This document shows, one piece after another, positions 52,059-59,859 of a stretch of DNA of 64,000 nt; the stretch's first letter is position 1, and each line of letters begins with the position of its first letter. Below the pieces are notes generated by a model. The model saw nothing but the letters and a program-made list of their open reading frames with translations. It ran no database searches and was not told the origin of the DNA. The position numbers and the translations under genes were made by a program. The stretch is from Oscillospiraceae bacterium (lineage in GTDB: Bacteria; Bacillota; Clostridia; Oscillospirales; CAG-382): NCBI GenBank assembly GCA_015064895.1, contig SVRI01000001.1:127619-191618 (forward strand), read 5' to 3'.

Positions 52059-53147
52059 TTATATTTCCGTATGGGGAGAAAATGTTCCCGCAACCTTGAG
52101 CCTGTCACATACCTTGCCAAGCTCGTCAAGCATCTTTGCACCGTTTTCGCTGTTTACCGTACCGTCTATTTCTATGTAGAAATAGTACTGCCATGAATGT
52201 TTTTTCATGGGACGGCTGCGAAGGGCTGTCATGTTGAAGCCGTGTTTACCTATAATGCTTACGGCATTTGCCAGTGAACCTGCTTCATGCTTAACGGTGA
52301 GCATAAGTACTGTGCTTGAAAGTGATGGAGATGCTGCACGTGATTTTGAAAGAACGGCAAAGCGGGTGGTGTTTTCACCGCTTTTATTGATATTGGCTTC
52401 AATTACCTTCAGATTGTAAAGCTCAGCCGTTTCAATGCTTGCGATTGCTCCGTAGGATTTGTCATTCAGATTTGCCACCGACTTTGCGGCAAGGGCTGTG
52501 TTGTTTGCTTCTTCCGTTTCAAATCCGCGCATTTTGATGTAATCGTGACATTGGCTCAGTGCCTGCGGATGGCTTGTTACCTTTTTTATATCATCAACCG
52601 TAGCACCGGGAATGCCGAGAAGATTCTGATGAATCTCAAGCTCGTAAATACCGTTAATGTAGAGGTTGCCCGAAAAGATAAGGTCGATTGTCTGACCGAC
52701 TTCACCTGCGTAGCTGTTCTCAATCGGAAGTACGGCAACATCGCTTTCGCCGTTTACTACCGAGTTGTATGCCGCCTTGAAATCGCTGTAGGAAATACGG
52801 TTGCCGTCGGGAAAAATTCTGCCTGCGGCAATGTGTGCAAATGCACCTTCAACTCCGCTGTATGCGACCTTTAGACCGTTCTGCAGACGGTGCTGATATG
52901 CACGGGACACCGACATCATGTGTTTGAGATAGTCGATGTAATAACCCTTGAGCACTTCATCTTCAACGAGTACCGAGTTTTTTTCCACAACCTCAGCCTC
53001 ACGCTTTGTGTCAAGGATCGGCAGACCGTACTCTTTCTTGTGTTCATAAACAAGCTCGGCGGCTCTCATTCTCTTGACAAACAGTTCTGCCATCTGAGCG
53101 TCCACTTGATTTATGATTTGCCTTGCTTCTTCCAGTTTGTTACTCAT
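52059..53147 (-). CDS. pheA: Bifunctional chorismate mutase / prephenate dehydratase (P-protein)
   Basis: A 362-residue enzyme. Residues 1-90 are an AroH/AroQ-type chorismate mutase helix bundle (QVDAQMAELFVKRMRAAELVYEHKKEYGLPILDTKRE). Residues 105-275 are the dehydratase (AYSGVEGAFAHIAAG, VLPIENSYAGEVGQTID, and TRFAVL with the catalytic Thr). The last 80 residues are an ACT domain for phenylalanine feedback (TVLMLTVKHEAGSLANAVSIIGKHGFN). RBS AAAGGTGAG. It follows DAHP synthase by 24 bp. Confidence 0.95.
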   Translation of the reverse strand: MSNKLEEARQIINQVDAQMAELFVKRMRAAELVYEHKKEYGLPILDTKREAEVVEKNSVLVEDEVLKGYYIDYLKHMMSVSRAYQHRLQNGLKVAYSGVEGAFAHIAAGRIFPDGNRISYSDFKAAYNSVVNGESDVAVLPIENSYAGEVGQTIDLIFSGNLYINGIYELEIHQNLLGIPGATVDDIKKVTSHPQALSQCHDYIKMRGFETEEANNTALAAKSVANLNDKSYGAIASIETAELYNLKVIEANINKSGENTTRFAVLSKSRAASPSLSSTVLMLTVKHEAGSLANAVSIIGKHGFNMTALRSRPMKKHSWQYYFYIEIDGTVNSENGAKMLDELGKVCDRLKVAGTFSPHTEI

Positions 53148-53171
53148 TTATACTCACCTTTGTTGATTTTC

Positions 53172-54200
53172 TTAAAGCTTGTCTGCGATGTCGAGGATAA
53201 GCTGCTCGGTCTTTTCCCAACCGAGACAGGGGTCGGTGATGGACTTGCCGAATACATGTTCATCTGTGCCCTGAGCACCGTCCTCAAGGTAGCTTTCTAT
53301 CATAAGTCCCTTTACAAGGCTCTTGATGTCGGAATTTTGATTTCTGCTGTGAACAATGTCCTTTGCAATACGAACCTGTTCAAGGTACTTTTTGCCCGAG
53401 TTGTTGTGGTTGGTGTCTACAATTACAGAGGGGTTTACGAGATTTGACTTTTCGTAGAGTTCCTTTACTCTGAGCAGGTCTTCGTAGTGGTAATTTGAAG
53501 CACTTCTTCCTGCGTAGTCAACATAACCTCTGAGGATTGCGTGGGAATAGGGATTGCCGTCGCTTGTTACTTCCCAGCCTCTGTAAAGGAATGTGTGGCT
53601 CGACTGTGCCGCAACGATGGAGTTCATCATAACACTCATATCGCCGCCTGTGGGATTCTTCATGCCTACAGGAACGCTGATACCGCTGGCTGTGAGTCTG
53701 TGCTGCTGATTTTCAACGGAACGTGCACCAACGGCAACATATGAAAGAAGGTCGGAAAGGTAGCGGTAGTTTTCGGGATAGAGCATTTCGTCGGCACATG
53801 AGAAATCGTAATCGCGAAGTGCTGCAAGATGAAGCTCTCTGATTGCTACTATACCCTTGTACATATCGGGTTTTGCTTCGGGGTCGGGCTGATGAAGCAT
53901 ACCCTTATATCCCTGACCGGTGGTTCTTGGCTTGTTTGTATAGATACGGGGAACAATAATGATTTTGTCATTAACCTGCTCCTGAATTTTGCGAAGACGG
54001 GAAATATATTCAAGCACGGGTTCCTTGTGGTCTGCAGAGCAGGGGCCGATAACAAGAATAAATTTGTCGGACTTGCCTTCGAACACCGCCTTTATGCTTT
54101 CGTCACGTTCTGCCTTTACCTGTTCCATGCGTTGTGTTAAGGAAAATTCTTTTTTAACCTCCTGAGGGATGGGAAGTTTTCTGTGGAAGGTCATTGCCAT
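53172..54200 (-). CDS. aroF: 3-deoxy-7-phosphoheptulonate (DAHP) synthase, AroF/G/H type
   Basis: A 342-residue class-I-alpha DAHP synthase, the first enzyme of the pathway. VIGPCSADH is the PEP/metal-binding motif; PRIYTNKPRTTGQGYKG, GARSVENQQHR, VGMKNPTGGD and VDTNHNNSGKK complete the active site. Length (about 350) fits AroF/AroG/AroH, more often met in proteobacteria than the AroA(beta) type of bacilli. ATG 54200 is chosen with GAGGT upstream. It is the first enzyme gene behind the attenuator. Confidence 0.94.
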   Translation of the reverse strand: MAMTFHRKLPIPQEVKKEFSLTQRMEQVKAERDESIKAVFEGKSDKFILVIGPCSADHKEPVLEYISRLRKIQEQVNDKIIIVPRIYTNKPRTTGQGYKGMLHQPDPEAKPDMYKGIVAIRELHLAALRDYDFSCADEMLYPENYRYLSDLLSYVAVGARSVENQQHRLTASGISVPVGMKNPTGGDMSVMMNSIVAAQSSHTFLYRGWEVTSDGNPYSHAILRGYVDYAGRSASNYHYEDLLRVKELYEKSNLVNPSVIVDTNHNNSGKKYLEQVRIAKDIVHSRNQNSDIKSLVKGLMIESYLEDGAQGTDEHVFGKSITDPCLGWEKTEQLILDIADKL

Positions 54201-54244
54201 TTTTTGAGTACCTCGATTCTGAAAATAAATGTTTTGCTTGTGAT

Positions 54245-54296
54245 AAAATAAAAAGTCCGCACCTCTAAGCCTAAAAAAGCATAGCAAATGCGGACT
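54245..54296 (-). terminator. Attenuator terminator of the aromatic operon
   Basis: On the minus strand AGTCCGCA (54289-54296) pairs with TGCGGACT (54254-54261) around a 27-nt loop and is followed by TTTTATTTTA. The 5' arm overlaps a small self-complementary CGGACAGTCCG, which can act as part of an alternative fold. It lies about 26 bp after the leader-peptide stop. Confidence 0.82.
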
Positions 54297-54321
54297 GTCC
54301 GTTTTTATCCGACCAAAGGAA

Positions 54322-54396
54322 TTAATCCTCGGAAATCACAGAAGACGGGCAGCCCTTTTTAAAATAATAAAAGTAAAAATAAAACTTGTTTTTCAT
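54322..54396 (-). CDS. Aromatic leader peptide, 24 residues
   Basis: A short ORF with AAAGGAGG upstream of its ATG (54394-54396) and TAA at 54322-54324. Residues 5-12 read FYFYFYYF: eight consecutive Phe or Tyr codons, four of each. Such runs occur almost only in leader peptides of amino-acid operons, where ribosome stalling at scarce charged tRNA prevents the terminator from forming. With the terminator at 54245-54296 and the promoter at 54432-54460 this forms a complete transcription-attenuation module that responds to both Phe and Tyr. Confidence 0.88.
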   Translation of the reverse strand: MKNKFYFYFYYFKKGCPSSVISED

Positions 54397-54431
54397 TATT
54401 TTTCTGCCTCCTTTGTGATTTGTTGTCATAA

Positions 54432-54460
54432 AGTATATCACGTTAATTTGATAAAGTCAA
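54432..54460 (-). promoter_or_regulatory. Promoter of the aromatic amino-acid operon
   Basis: On the minus strand TTGACT, 17-bp spacer, TATACT, about 36 bp ahead of the leader-peptide start. Confidence 0.82.
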
Positions 54461-54550
54461 GAGGTTTTTTGAAATTTTTGAGGTTTTTTCGGGGTGGCGG
54501 GGATAGGTCGAAAGAATTGGTTGGAAAACTTAGCAATTCAAGATTACTTC

Positions 54551-55744
54551 CTATCTACGCTTTACAACCCGCACTCTGCCAAGTACAATCAGGCAAATAA
54601 CCAACACCACGGGGAATCCTGTTGCGGCAAGTAATCCCGTTTTGAGATTTCCGCCTGCCATTTCGGCAAGGCTTCCCACCATTGCAGGGCTTACCGTAGC
54701 CCCAAGGTCACCTGCCAATGCAAGAAAAGCAAACATGGCAGTGCCGCCTCCCGGACATGCTTTTGAAGAAATGCTGATAGAGCCGGGCCACATAATGCCG
54801 ACGGCAAGACCGCAAAGTGCGCAGCCGGCTAGACCTAAAACAGGTAAAGCCGACAGGGATGCCAACAAATAACAGCCCGCCGCCATAATGCCGCAGATAA
54901 GCATAATCTTACGGAGATTGAGCCTTTCGCTGAACCTGCCGTACATCATTCGGGAAATTCCCATAAACATGGCAAAAAGACACGGCCCTGCAAGGTCGCC
55001 GACGGCTTTTGAAACACCGATGGCAGACTCGGTAAACGCCGATGCCCACTGCGCCATGGTAGCTTCCGATGCACCGGTGCAAATCATGAGCAGTATCATG
55101 AGCCAGAATATGGGTGTTTTTAAGAGATTTCTGACACCCATGCTTTCGCCGTCACTGTTCAATTTTTCGATGGGACAGTTTATGAAGTTGAGTGTATTGT
55201 ATAAGGGAATGAGTGCCCAGATAACGGTTAAAATCTTCCAATTTTCAAGACCGAAAAGAGCAAAGAATAAAGTTGAGCCTAAAATGACACCCACCGCACC
55301 CCAACAGTAGAAGGAATGTAATGTACTCATTACGCCCTCCTTATTTTCAAAGGGACATGCCTCAACAATGGGGCTGAGTAAAACCTCGATAAGACCGCTG
55401 CCTACGGCATAAAGTACAACCGAAATGATAATTCCCGCAAAAGGATGGGGTAAGAGCTCAGGCAAAAATACCATTGATATAAGGCCGACCGATGAAACAA
55501 TCTGAGACAAAATAACACAGGTGCGGTATCCGATTTTGTCGGCAAACTTTGTTGCCGCAAGGTCAACGATGAGCTGTGTCAGATAGAATACCATGGGAAT
55601 CATGGCGATTTTTTCAAGTGTTATTCCGTAAGTGTTCTTGAATGTGAGAAATAATAATGGTGTAAAATTTGCACTTATTGCCTGTGTTACAAATCCCAGA
55701 TAGCAGGCTATAAGTGTTTTTTTGTAGTTCTTCTTGGATGTCAT
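54551..55744 (-). CDS. MFS transporter
   Basis: A 397-residue carrier with 12 predicted helices. The loop between helices 2 and 3 reads KFADKIGYRT (the family G-x-x-x-D-R-x-G-R motif in relaxed form), and the second half has GRFSERLNLRKIMLICG. It resembles fucose/sugar permease-like MFS proteins, but the substrate is not determinable. ATG 55744 is chosen with GGAAAGGA upstream. It is monocistronic, with a promoter at 55786; no convincing terminator was seen. Confidence 0.85.
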   Translation of the reverse strand: MTSKKNYKKTLIACYLGFVTQAISANFTPLLFLTFKNTYGITLEKIAMIPMVFYLTQLIVDLAATKFADKIGYRTCVILSQIVSSVGLISMVFLPELLPHPFAGIIISVVLYAVGSGLIEVLLSPIVEACPFENKEGVMSTLHSFYCWGAVGVILGSTLFFALFGLENWKILTVIWALIPLYNTLNFINCPIEKLNSDGESMGVRNLLKTPIFWLMILLMICTGASEATMAQWASAFTESAIGVSKAVGDLAGPCLFAMFMGISRMMYGRFSERLNLRKIMLICGIMAAGCYLLASLSALPVLGLAGCALCGLAVGIMWPGSISISSKACPGGGTAMFAFLALAGDLGATVSPAMVGSLAEMAGGNLKTGLLAATGFPVVLVICLIVLGRVRVVKRR

Positions 55745-55785
55745 GATGAGTCCTTTCCAAAGGGGAGTTCTTCGCATTGCCACGT

Positions 55786-55814
55786 ATTATATCATAAAAC
55801 GTTATGGCGGTCAA
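55786..55814 (-). promoter_or_regulatory. Promoter of the MFS gene at 54551
   Basis: On the minus strand TTGACC, 17-bp spacer, TATAAT. Confidence 0.78.
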
Positions 55815-55861
55815 GGTGTTTTAACATAAAAATGGTGAAAGATTCGTGACACCACTCGAGC

Positions 55862-55903
55862 ACAAAAAGAAAAAACTCAAGACTAAGATATAGTCCTGAG
55901 TTT
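55862..55903 (-). terminator. Terminator of the ECF/DUF4430 operon
   Basis: On the minus strand AAACTCAGGACTA pairs with TAGTCTTGAGTTT (55891-55903 and 55873-55885, one mismatch) around a 5-nt loop, and is followed by a T-rich tract. Confidence 0.75.
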
Positions 55904-56049
55904 GGAACGGCACTTTGCCGCTGGTGGAGGCGACCCGTAACTGCTCATTTTCACGTCAAGAGGGATGTGGATTGGCTGGACAGGACGGATGACGCACCCG
56001 TGACGGCTTTGATATCCATAAGCGGACGCGATAATGAATATGTGCGGTA
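55904..56049. other. Unexplained 146-bp stretch between operon end and terminator
   Basis: The sequence after the last ECF gene and before the terminator holds no gene I recognise. It contains CGGCA-CTT-TGCCG and, on the minus strand, CGCCTCCACCA, which equals the 3' end of many tmRNA genes. On the plus strand one frame stays open for about 50 codons up to a TAA at 56051 without a good start or ribosome-binding site. It may be a remnant. Confidence 0.4.
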
Positions 56050-58434
56050 CTAATCAGTCATAAGCCCATACTTGATCTTTACCCTCTCAATTTTCCCGAC
56101 AAATGCCTCTGCCAAGACAAACAGAAACACCACCGTTGACAGCGAATGTATAAGGTCAAAGGGAAAACCTGCGACAAACGAAGAAAGCAAAAGCTTTGCC
56201 GAAGGCTCGGGGTTCATCATTAGTACCGATGCGGGATTCAGTATTCCGCCGTAAATGAGGAATGTTGCAAAGAAGCCGAAAATACATAAGGCCGTCTTTG
56301 ATTTTTTTACCTTACAAGAATCGAATACAAGTCCCGAAACAAGACCGATAAGTGCGAATGCCGTCATCTGCCACACAGTCCACGGACCTTGCCCGAAGAA
56401 AAGGTTTGAAACGAATGCAGATACTGCACCCACAATCATTCCCGATTCATACCCAAGACAAGCACCGGAAATTATGATGATTGCCGCCATAGGCTTGAAC
56501 TGGGGTACCATAAAGAATATGCTTCGTCCTGCAACGCATATTGCAGAGAGAACGGAGAGCGTTACAATTTCTCTTGCCTTTGGCTTTCGTCTTTCGAACA
56601 TAAGTAAAAAAGGTAAAAGTATTTCTGCAATTACGATACCGCTTACAAGATAATACTGCCTGTCAGAAAGGTGCTTTATGCCGAAATAAACAGTAAACGG
56701 AACGGCAAGCAATACAAAAATAAGCGGTAATAAGGACTTTAAGGTGAATCCCTTTGAGTCCTTTTCTTTTTTGCTTATAGGTGGTAATTTATCGCCGTCA
56801 GAATTATCGCTGTCATTCTTTTCAGACTCAAAATTCTTACCGCCCAAAGCAGAAATTGCATCATTTACCGTTACTGCCGTGGGAAGAATATTATTTGCCA
56901 TTCGTACGGTGTCTGTGGTGTAATAGTTCATCTTTGTAAAAAAGCTTTTCGGCGTTACGACAGATGAAATTTTACCGTCAAACATAAGAGCGCACCTGTC
57001 GGAAAAGGAAGCGCAAAACTCTATGTCGTGGGACACATTTATAATTGTTATGCCGTCATTTTTAAGCTTGTGCAGGAGCTTTCCGAAGCTTTCCTTGAAA
57101 TGAGCATCCATACCCTTTGTCGGTTCGTCAAGAAGGAGAATTTCGGGATTTGTAAGCAGTACCTTGCAAAGTGCCGCACGTTGCTTTTCACCGCCCGACA
57201 GGTCATAGGGGTGCTTATCAAGAAGGTTCAGAATGTCACAAAGCTCGGCTGTTTTCATAACGGCGTTTTCGTTCCTTGTGATTTCAAAAAGGTCAGTTCT
57301 TACAGTATCTTTGACAAACAGGCTTGTCACATCCTGCGGCATATAGGATATTCTGCCGTCTGTTTTCACCTTTCCGCAATATCCTTTGCGAATACCCAAA
57401 ACTACAGAAAGAAGCGTTGATTTACCCACACCGTTCGAGCCGAGGATTGAAAGTATTTCGCCTTTGTATGCGGTAAGACTTATACCTTTCAGCACGTCCC
57501 CTGAATTCTTTTCGTATCTGAAATGGACTTCGAAAAGAGAAACTGCTTTTTTTGTGGTGTCGGGCTGTGTGTCGGCTTTTATTCTTTCGGGGTAAAGAGT
57601 GTGATTTTGTGAATACTCTGTAAGCCACGTCTTGCCGTCTTTGACGGATATGGGATAGTCGCTGCCATTCTCAATACTTGCATATATTCTCATCTGCGGC
57701 GGGAAGGCGGAGAACATTTCGTGCCTTTCTTCAAAAAGTGTATTTGCAACCGCACTTACACTTCCGTCAGCAAATATTCTGCCGTCATCCATAACAACAA
57801 CCCTGTCGGATATGGGAAGTACCTCATTTAGCCGTTGCTCCGACATTATGACGGTGACTCCCATTTCGGTGTTTACCCGCTTTACCGCCTCTATAAAATG
57901 CTTTGCGGAAATGGGGTCAAGGCTTGAGGTCGGCTCGTCAAGGATTAACACTTTCGGCTTCATTACCATAACAGATGCAAGACATACAAGCTGTTTCTGT
58001 CCGCCCGAAAGCTCGCTTACTTTTTTGTGAAACAGGTCAGAAATGCCGAAAAAGGAGGATGTTTCGGAAACACGAAGGCGTATTTCATCTTCGGGAAGTC
58101 CCAGACTTTCAAGACCGAATGCAATCTCGTGCCACACCTTGTCACAGCACAGCTGAAACTCGGGATTCTGGAAAACAAAACCTATGTTTTGTGCGTCCTC
58201 TCTCGGTGAAAGCTCACGGAGATTTCTGCCGAGATATATAATACTTCCGCTTGTTTTGCCTTCAGGTGAAAGAGAGCTTTTGAGAAGACGGAGAAGTGTT
58301 GTTTTACCGCATCCCGATTTTCCGCAAAGGGTTATAAACTCGCCGTTGTTTATGGTAAAACTCAAACCACTTATAGCATTTTCGCCACTTTCGGGGTAAG
58401 CAAAGCTTAGATTCTCGACCTTAAATATTTCCAT
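56050..58434 (-). CDS. Fused ECF transporter: EcfA - EcfA' - S component
   Basis: A 794-residue protein with two ABC ATPase domains and a membrane S domain. ATPase 1 has Walker A GKSGCGKTT (38-46), LSGGQKQLVCLASVMVM and LILDEPTSSLDP. ATPase 2 has GSNGVGKST (about 335), LSGGEKQRAALCKVLL and ILLLDEPTKGMD. From about residue 590 six hydrophobic helices follow, including QFKPMAAIIIISGACLGYES and FFGQGPWTVWQMTAFALIG, an S-component pattern. All but EcfT is therefore on one chain. ATG 58434 has GGGAGGTGA and overlaps ecfT by 28 bp. The likely ligand is a corrinoid, judged from the neighbours. Confidence 0.87.
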   Translation of the reverse strand: MEIFKVENLSFAYPESGENAISGLSFTINNGEFITLCGKSGCGKTTLLRLLKSSLSPEGKTSGSIIYLGRNLRELSPREDAQNIGFVFQNPEFQLCCDKVWHEIAFGLESLGLPEDEIRLRVSETSSFFGISDLFHKKVSELSGGQKQLVCLASVMVMKPKVLILDEPTSSLDPISAKHFIEAVKRVNTEMGVTVIMSEQRLNEVLPISDRVVVMDDGRIFADGSVSAVANTLFEERHEMFSAFPPQMRIYASIENGSDYPISVKDGKTWLTEYSQNHTLYPERIKADTQPDTTKKAVSLFEVHFRYEKNSGDVLKGISLTAYKGEILSILGSNGVGKSTLLSVVLGIRKGYCGKVKTDGRISYMPQDVTSLFVKDTVRTDLFEITRNENAVMKTAELCDILNLLDKHPYDLSGGEKQRAALCKVLLTNPEILLLDEPTKGMDAHFKESFGKLLHKLKNDGITIINVSHDIEFCASFSDRCALMFDGKISSVVTPKSFFTKMNYYTTDTVRMANNILPTAVTVNDAISALGGKNFESEKNDSDNSDGDKLPPISKKEKDSKGFTLKSLLPLIFVLLAVPFTVYFGIKHLSDRQYYLVSGIVIAEILLPFLLMFERRKPKAREIVTLSVLSAICVAGRSIFFMVPQFKPMAAIIIISGACLGYESGMIVGAVSAFVSNLFFGQGPWTVWQMTAFALIGLVSGLVFDSCKVKKSKTALCIFGFFATFLIYGGILNPASVLMMNPEPSAKLLLSSFVAGFPFDLIHSLSTVVFLFVLAEAFVGKIERVKIKYGLMTD

Positions 58435-59291
58435 TTTCTCACCTCCCATAGTTCAATTATTACAGGTGTCATACATAGTAAAAAGTAGCTGACAAAAACG
58501 CTGATTGAATACATCGTAATCGGCGTGGACTTAATCACAGGATAAAAGGAAAAATCCGTCTGCCCCGAGATATTTCCAATAATTACATATGTGCCGAGAA
58601 ACAGTATGTACAAAAGCACAGCTATGTCACGCTTTTCAATGCGGTAGTTGGAAAAGGATGTTCTTTTTCCCGTTCCGTAGCCCCGTGCTTTCATACTGTC
58701 GGCTGTATCAATTGCATTTTCAAGCGCCCACGTTACGGTTATCGAAAGTATTCGCAGGGCGTTTTTGATTTTCCTGAAAACACCCTTTTCGTCAAGTCCC
58801 TTACCGATGCACTTCTGAACTTCCGCTGTCTTTTTCAGTCTTTCGGAAAACAGTGGAACAAATCGCAGTGTCATGGAAAGAATAAGTGACAACGACGGTA
58901 TAACTTTGCCAAACAGGTACATAAATTTATCGCTTGTCATAACAGAGCTGAAACAGGAGAAATAGCACAGCACCGACACAAGACTTGCAGCGGCACAAAG
59001 TCCGTAGATTATGCTTTCCGAGGTTAGCGGATTTCCGTCAGGCAGATACCCGAGTATTGTCATTCCCTCGTGGTTGAAAAGAGGATTGATAAGAGAAGTC
59101 AGAATCATTGCGGGGAGCAGAAACGCAAGGCTGTGAAGTGCCTTTTTGCCGTTTATAATACACATATACAAAAAAGAGCAGAACAGCGATAAGGCGAGCA
59201 TCAGCGGATGCATCCCTGTACAGGCAAGACCTAAAACATACGCAAAGTATGAAAAATTCACCAATGGGTGATACATCTTAAATTCATTCAT
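58407..59291 (-). CDS. ECF transporter transmembrane component EcfT
   Basis: A 294-residue membrane protein with about six helices. The coupling-helix motifs are SMTLRFVPLF...KKTAEVQKCIG and ADSMKARGYGTGKRTSFSNY, which contains the A-R-G ATPase-contact motif of EcfT/CbiQ. ATG 59291 follows CGGAAAAG; the reading frame upstream overlaps the DUF4430 gene by 8 bp. It joins the fused ATPase/S protein encoded next. Confidence 0.9.
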   Translation of the reverse strand: MNEFKMYHPLVNFSYFAYVLGLACTGMHPLMLALSLFCSFLYMCIINGKKALHSLAFLLPAMILTSLINPLFNHEGMTILGYLPDGNPLTSESIIYGLCAAASLVSVLCYFSCFSSVMTSDKFMYLFGKVIPSLSLILSMTLRFVPLFSERLKKTAEVQKCIGKGLDEKGVFRKIKNALRILSITVTWALENAIDTADSMKARGYGTGKRTSFSNYRIEKRDIAVLLYILFLGTYVIIGNISGQTDFSFYPVIKSTPITMYSISVFVSYFLLCMTPVIIELWEVRKWKYLRSRI

Positions 59292-59859
59292 TGTCTTTTC
59301 CGTTTCTTTGTGAGTAGTCTCCGCCGATGTCTCTGCCAAGGTCGCAGGTGTAAATCCATTCTACCTTGTCGTGTTCCTTCAGCTTGTAACGTGAACAGCC
59401 GTAGTTGGGAAACCAATCATTTACCTTGTACATCCATCCCGAAAGCTCTCCGCAGTCAAATTCGTAGATGTTTGCAATACCCTCAATGTAGGCGCTTTCG
59501 TACATCGGTACTTCGTTGAACTCCATATGTATTTTGTTCTTCTTCATTTCACGGCGAAGAAGGTTGAACACCGTTTCTCCCTCGTAGAATACAACCTCTG
59601 TTTCACCAAGGATTACACCGTCTTTCGGTACAATGTCTGTCTTGTCTTTGTCAAAATCGGACATATTATCAAGGATTGTATCGCATCTTACCGAGAGAGT
59701 ACAGGTAAGCTCTTTATCTGTTATTACTGTTTCCTCAGCACTTACAGGCTCGGGTTTACCCTCGGGAACTTCTACAGGTACAGGCTCTGTATTGTCATTA
59801 CAGGATGTTAAAGTAAATATTACAAGTAAAGTTAAAAATAAAACTGTTATTCTTTTCAT
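59284..59859 (-). CDS. DUF4430 surface lipoprotein
   Basis: A 191-residue lipoprotein: signal peptide with lipobox LTSC (C20), a Pro/Glu-rich linker (residues 21-45), then one DUF4430 domain with TVFNLLRREMKKNKIHMEF, AYIEGIANIYEF and LSGWMYKVNDWFPNYGCSRYKLKEHDKVEWIYTCDLG. The W-M-Y-x-VN...D-x-V-E-W-x-Y-T core matches the DUF4430 part of the large protein at 61485. By homology with the transcobalamin beta domain it may bind a corrinoid near the membrane and hand it to the ECF transporter. The ATG overlaps the previous stop (ATGA). Confidence 0.86.
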   Translation of the reverse strand: MKRITVLFLTLLVIFTLTSCNDNTEPVPVEVPEGKPEPVSAEETVITDKELTCTLSVRCDTILDNMSDFDKDKTDIVPKDGVILGETEVVFYEGETVFNLLRREMKKNKIHMEFNEVPMYESAYIEGIANIYEFDCGELSGWMYKVNDWFPNYGCSRYKLKEHDKVEWIYTCDLGRDIGGDYSQRNGKDNE

